Origin: an uncultured Caryophanales bacterium
Lineage (GTDB): Bacteria > Bacillota_I > Bacilli_A > RFN20 > CAG-826
Direction: 5' to 3'
DNA length: 6,993 nt
NCBI GenBank assembly: GCA_937895315.1
Contig: CALAWM010000066.1
Location: 1-6,993, forward strand
A model generated the notes under the pieces. The model was not told the origin of the DNA. It did no database searches and was given only the letters and a program-made list of their open reading frames with translations. Position 1 is the first letter of the stretch. Each line of letters opens with the position of its first letter. The position numbers were made by a program, and so were the translations under genes. Positions 4,925 through 6,993 of this stretch are shown here, in pieces.

Positions 4925-6370
4925 ATGTTTGAACGTACTTATAAACGTCACGCAAAAATCGCTCTTTTTGCGGTCGGCCATCCTGTCTACTGGGATCAAT
5001 TTCCTGGTTTACTTGAAAACTTAAATGGTTTTCATGAGGTTGTAAAAGACAAAATTTCTGCAAATGAAGTGGAAATTGCTGACTTTGGGATGGTTGATTC
5101 ATCGATTAAAGCTTTTGAAGTCGCTAAAGAAATTAATGCATTTGGTGCAGATATTATTATGTGTAACATGGTGACATACGCGACAAGTAGTGTCTTTACT
5201 CCAATCTTACAAAATACGAGAATCCCGATTGTCCTTTTAGCATTACAACCGCTTGATGCCATGGATTATATGAAAGCAAATACTTTCATGCAATTGGAGA
5301 ATGACTCAATTTGTTCAGTCCCGGAATTTGTCTCTGTTTCAATTAGATTTAATCATAAAGTATCAGACGTTATTATCGGAACCCTCCATAATGATAAGGA
5401 GGCCGAAAAAGAAATTAGTGATTGGTGCAATATAGCAAAGGTTTTAAATGGACTTAAAGGAGCCCGTTTAGGAATGATGGGACACATCCTTGAAGCAATG
5501 TATGATATGCATACTGACCCCGCAATGATTGCAAAAACATTTGGTGTTCACACCCCATTATTAGAGATTGATGATTTGGTCGAATGCTATGAAGAAGTTA
5601 CCGAAAAAGAAATCCAAGATTTAATTAAGGTTATTAATGAAGAATTCTTAATGCCTGATCCAGTAAGTGATCCGCTTACGAGCAAATTGACTAAAAGTGA
5701 TTTAGAAGAAGCTGCACGTGGTGCCGCCGCCCTTAATCGCCTTGTTGCCAAACATAAACTTAATGGCTTAGCATATTTTTATAAAGGTAATGAAGGAACA
5801 ATTCAAAGAAGAGTCGTTAATTCTCTCATTGTTGGTAATTCAATTCTCAATGCTGAAGGGATACCGATGTCAGGCGAATATGATATTAAGACCAATGTGG
5901 GGATGTTTATAATGGATCGCCTAGACATTGGTGGTTCTTTCGCCGAATTCCACCCATTTGATTTTAAGGATAATGCGATTTTAGTCGGACATGATGGACC
6001 CCATCACATTAAAATTGCCGAAGGAAAACCAATTCTTCGTTCCCTATCGAAATACCATGGCAAACCAGGGGGCGGTGCATCGATCGAGTTTAAAATTAAA
6101 GAAGGACCGATTACGATGCTTGGTGTTACTCAAACCGAAACCGGCGCCTTTAAATTTGTAATTGCGGAAGGATATAGTCAAAATGGCCCAATTCCACCGA
6201 CTGGCAACACTAATACGCGTGGTGTATTTCCGCCAAATACGAAAGATTTCGTTAAAAGGTGGATCATGGAAGGACCAACTCATCACTTTGCGCTTGGTGT
6301 TGGCCATCACGCCCATATCATCGAAAAAATAGCAAAGTGTCTAAACATTGAAAGTGTAATAGTCAAATGA
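4925..6370 (+). CDS. L-fucose/L-arabinose isomerase-family protein
   Basis: This 481-residue protein belongs to the L-arabinose/L-fucose isomerase superfamily, metal-dependent enzymes that convert aldoses to ketoses in the cytoplasm. The N-terminal part has Rossmann-like stretches (KIALFAVGHP 11-20; ADIIMCNMVTYA 75-86; IPIVLLALQPLDAMDY 100-115). The middle has GARLGMMGHILEAMYDMHTD (179-198). The C-terminal catalytic region has SGEYD with E318, AEFHPFD with E341, GHDGPHH with H356, and THHFALGVGHHA (452-463), whose histidines fit the two-Glu, two-His metal site known from arabinose isomerase. Spacing of these residues is close to that family. Overall sequence is unlike plain AraA, so the substrate cannot be named. 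Length matches AraA (about 500). RBS GAGGAG (4911-4916) lies inside the end of the previous gene, giving likely translational coupling. The TGA stop overlaps the ATG of the next gene. Confidence 0.85.
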   Translation: MFERTYKRHAKIALFAVGHPVYWDQFPGLLENLNGFHEVVKDKISANEVEIADFGMVDSSIKAFEVAKEINAFGADIIMCNMVTYATSSVFTPILQNTRIPIVLLALQPLDAMDYMKANTFMQLENDSICSVPEFVSVSIRFNHKVSDVIIGTLHNDKEAEKEISDWCNIAKVLNGLKGARLGMMGHILEAMYDMHTDPAMIAKTFGVHTPLLEIDDLVECYEEVTEKEIQDLIKVINEEFLMPDPVSDPLTSKLTKSDLEEAARGAAALNRLVAKHKLNGLAYFYKGNEGTIQRRVVNSLIVGNSILNAEGIPMSGEYDIKTNVGMFIMDRLDIGGSFAEFHPFDFKDNAILVGHDGPHHIKIAEGKPILRSLSKYHGKPGGGASIEFKIKEGPITMLGVTQTETGAFKFVIAEGYSQNGPIPPTGNTNTRGVFPPNTKDFVKRWIMEGPTHHFALGVGHHAHIIEKIAKCLNIESVIVK

Positions 6371-6993
6371 AAAAAGACCATCAATTAAATACCGTTAAAG
6401 CGACCGCTCAAGTTAGTGATGACAAGCAAGTTTTTATTGTTAAGAATGGTGGAAAAATTAAAATTACTTTTCTTGGCAATTCGATCTCTCGCCATATGCC
6501 AAAACCAGAAATTGGATGGCATCATGACTGGGGAATGGCAGCAAGTGCCAAAGAAAACGATTATGTGCACATAATGGTAGATGCATTGACCAAAAAATAT
6601 GGGGCAGTTGACTATTGTGTATGCTCACTTAGTAAATGGGAGAGAGAGTATTGGAATTTGTCGATTCTTGAAGAATATCAAAAAGCAGTAGAATTCGACG
6701 CGGATATTGTTATCGTTCGCATTGCTGAAAACACATGGGGAGTACGCGACATGTTTAATGAGTTTCCACTTGCCCCCTATTGGCGAAGAATGATTAAATT
6801 CTTTACAACTCCCGCTTCAAAGATTATTGTAACTGATGACTTCTGGTCATGGAAAACGATTGATGAACCAATTCATGAAGTTTGTGAAACAGAAGGCTAC
6901 AAACTGGTTAAATTAGGAGATATTGGGGCAGACCCTTTAAATAAAGCGCTTGGGGAATTTGCCCATGAAGGCGTTTCGATTCATCCAAATGAT
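6367..6993 (+). CDS. SGNH/GDSL-family hydrolase, 3' end beyond the window
   Basis: An uninterrupted frame of 209 codons runs from the ATG at 6367 to the window end. It starts inside the ATGA overlap with the isomerase gene (4 bp), so it is translationally coupled. SGNH-hydrolase blocks are visible: TFLGNSIS (34-41) with nucleophile Ser39, followed by the typical GWHHDWGMAAS (50-60); VRIAEN (117-122) with the block III Asn122; and SIHPND (204-209) with the catalytic His206 at the window edge. The residue three before the His is Val203, not Asp, so the classical DxxH Asp is absent; Glu201 might substitute. Members of this superfamily are often carbohydrate esterases that remove acetyl groups from sugars; that fits an operon with a glycoside hydrolase and a sugar isomerase. 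No signal peptide is seen, so action on an intracellular sugar or oligosaccharide is likely. Confidence 0.85.
   Translation, partial: MKKDHQLNTVKATAQVSDDKQVFIVKNGGKIKITFLGNSISRHMPKPEIGWHHDWGMAASAKENDYVHIMVDALTKKYGAVDYCVCSLSKWEREYWNLSILEEYQKAVEFDADIVIVRIAENTWGVRDMFNEFPLAPYWRRMIKFFTTPASKIIVTDDFWSWKTIDEPIHEVCETEGYKLVKLGDIGADPLNKALGEFAHEGVSIHPND

Noticed and set aside
6385..6570. Minus-strand open frame of 61 codons
   Set aside because: It lies opposite the SGNH hydrolase frame, which has clear family motifs and coupling to the upstream gene.

Overview
The window looks like chromosomal DNA from an AT-rich, low-GC Gram-positive-type bacterium (Bacillota or a relative such as the Acholeplasma/Izemoplasma side of the Mycoplasmatota). 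The reasons are the strong GAGG-type ribosome binding sites, the TATAAT-type -10 boxes, the U-tailed hairpin terminators and the protein similarities recalled from memory. TGA is a real stop: the isomerase-like gene ends in an ATGA overlap with the next gene, and Trp is encoded by TGG. The TGA=Trp code of Mycoplasma therefore does not apply. The genus cannot be fixed from the sequence alone.

Region 1 (1-1939) looks like a small, partly decayed defence or accessory island. It opens with an intact TIR-like protein of the ThsB/MTH538 (DUF1863) type (92-595). Two bases after its stop lies the start of a second, different TIR-like gene, broken by two small frameshifts and ending early (598-767). 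A non-coding stretch of about 400 bp follows, with composite direct repeats (909-1022) and a long bidirectional-terminator-like hairpin (1057-1109). Then comes an orphan protein with PD-(D/E)xK nuclease-like motifs (1169-1939). No ThsA-type effector and no methyltransferase is seen.

Region 2 (1940-2700) holds a SatP/YaaH acetate/succinate transporter gene with its own extended -10 promoter. A perfect 12-bp-stem hairpin ends it and also serves the convergent gene.

Region 3 (2701-6993) is a carbohydrate locus. A minus-strand AraC-family regulator is divergent from a tightly packed plus-strand operon. The operon encodes a WbsX/GH99-like glycoside hydrolase-type protein, an L-fucose/L-arabinose-isomerase-family protein, and an SGNH/GDSL hydrolase cut off by the window end. 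Gaps are 2 bp and then a 4-bp ATGA overlap, so the three are very likely co-transcribed from the promoter near 3725-3753. The likely scheme is intracellular cleavage of an imported, possibly acylated oligosaccharide, de-esterification, and aldose-ketose interconversion of the released sugar, under AraC-type control. The substrate is unknown.
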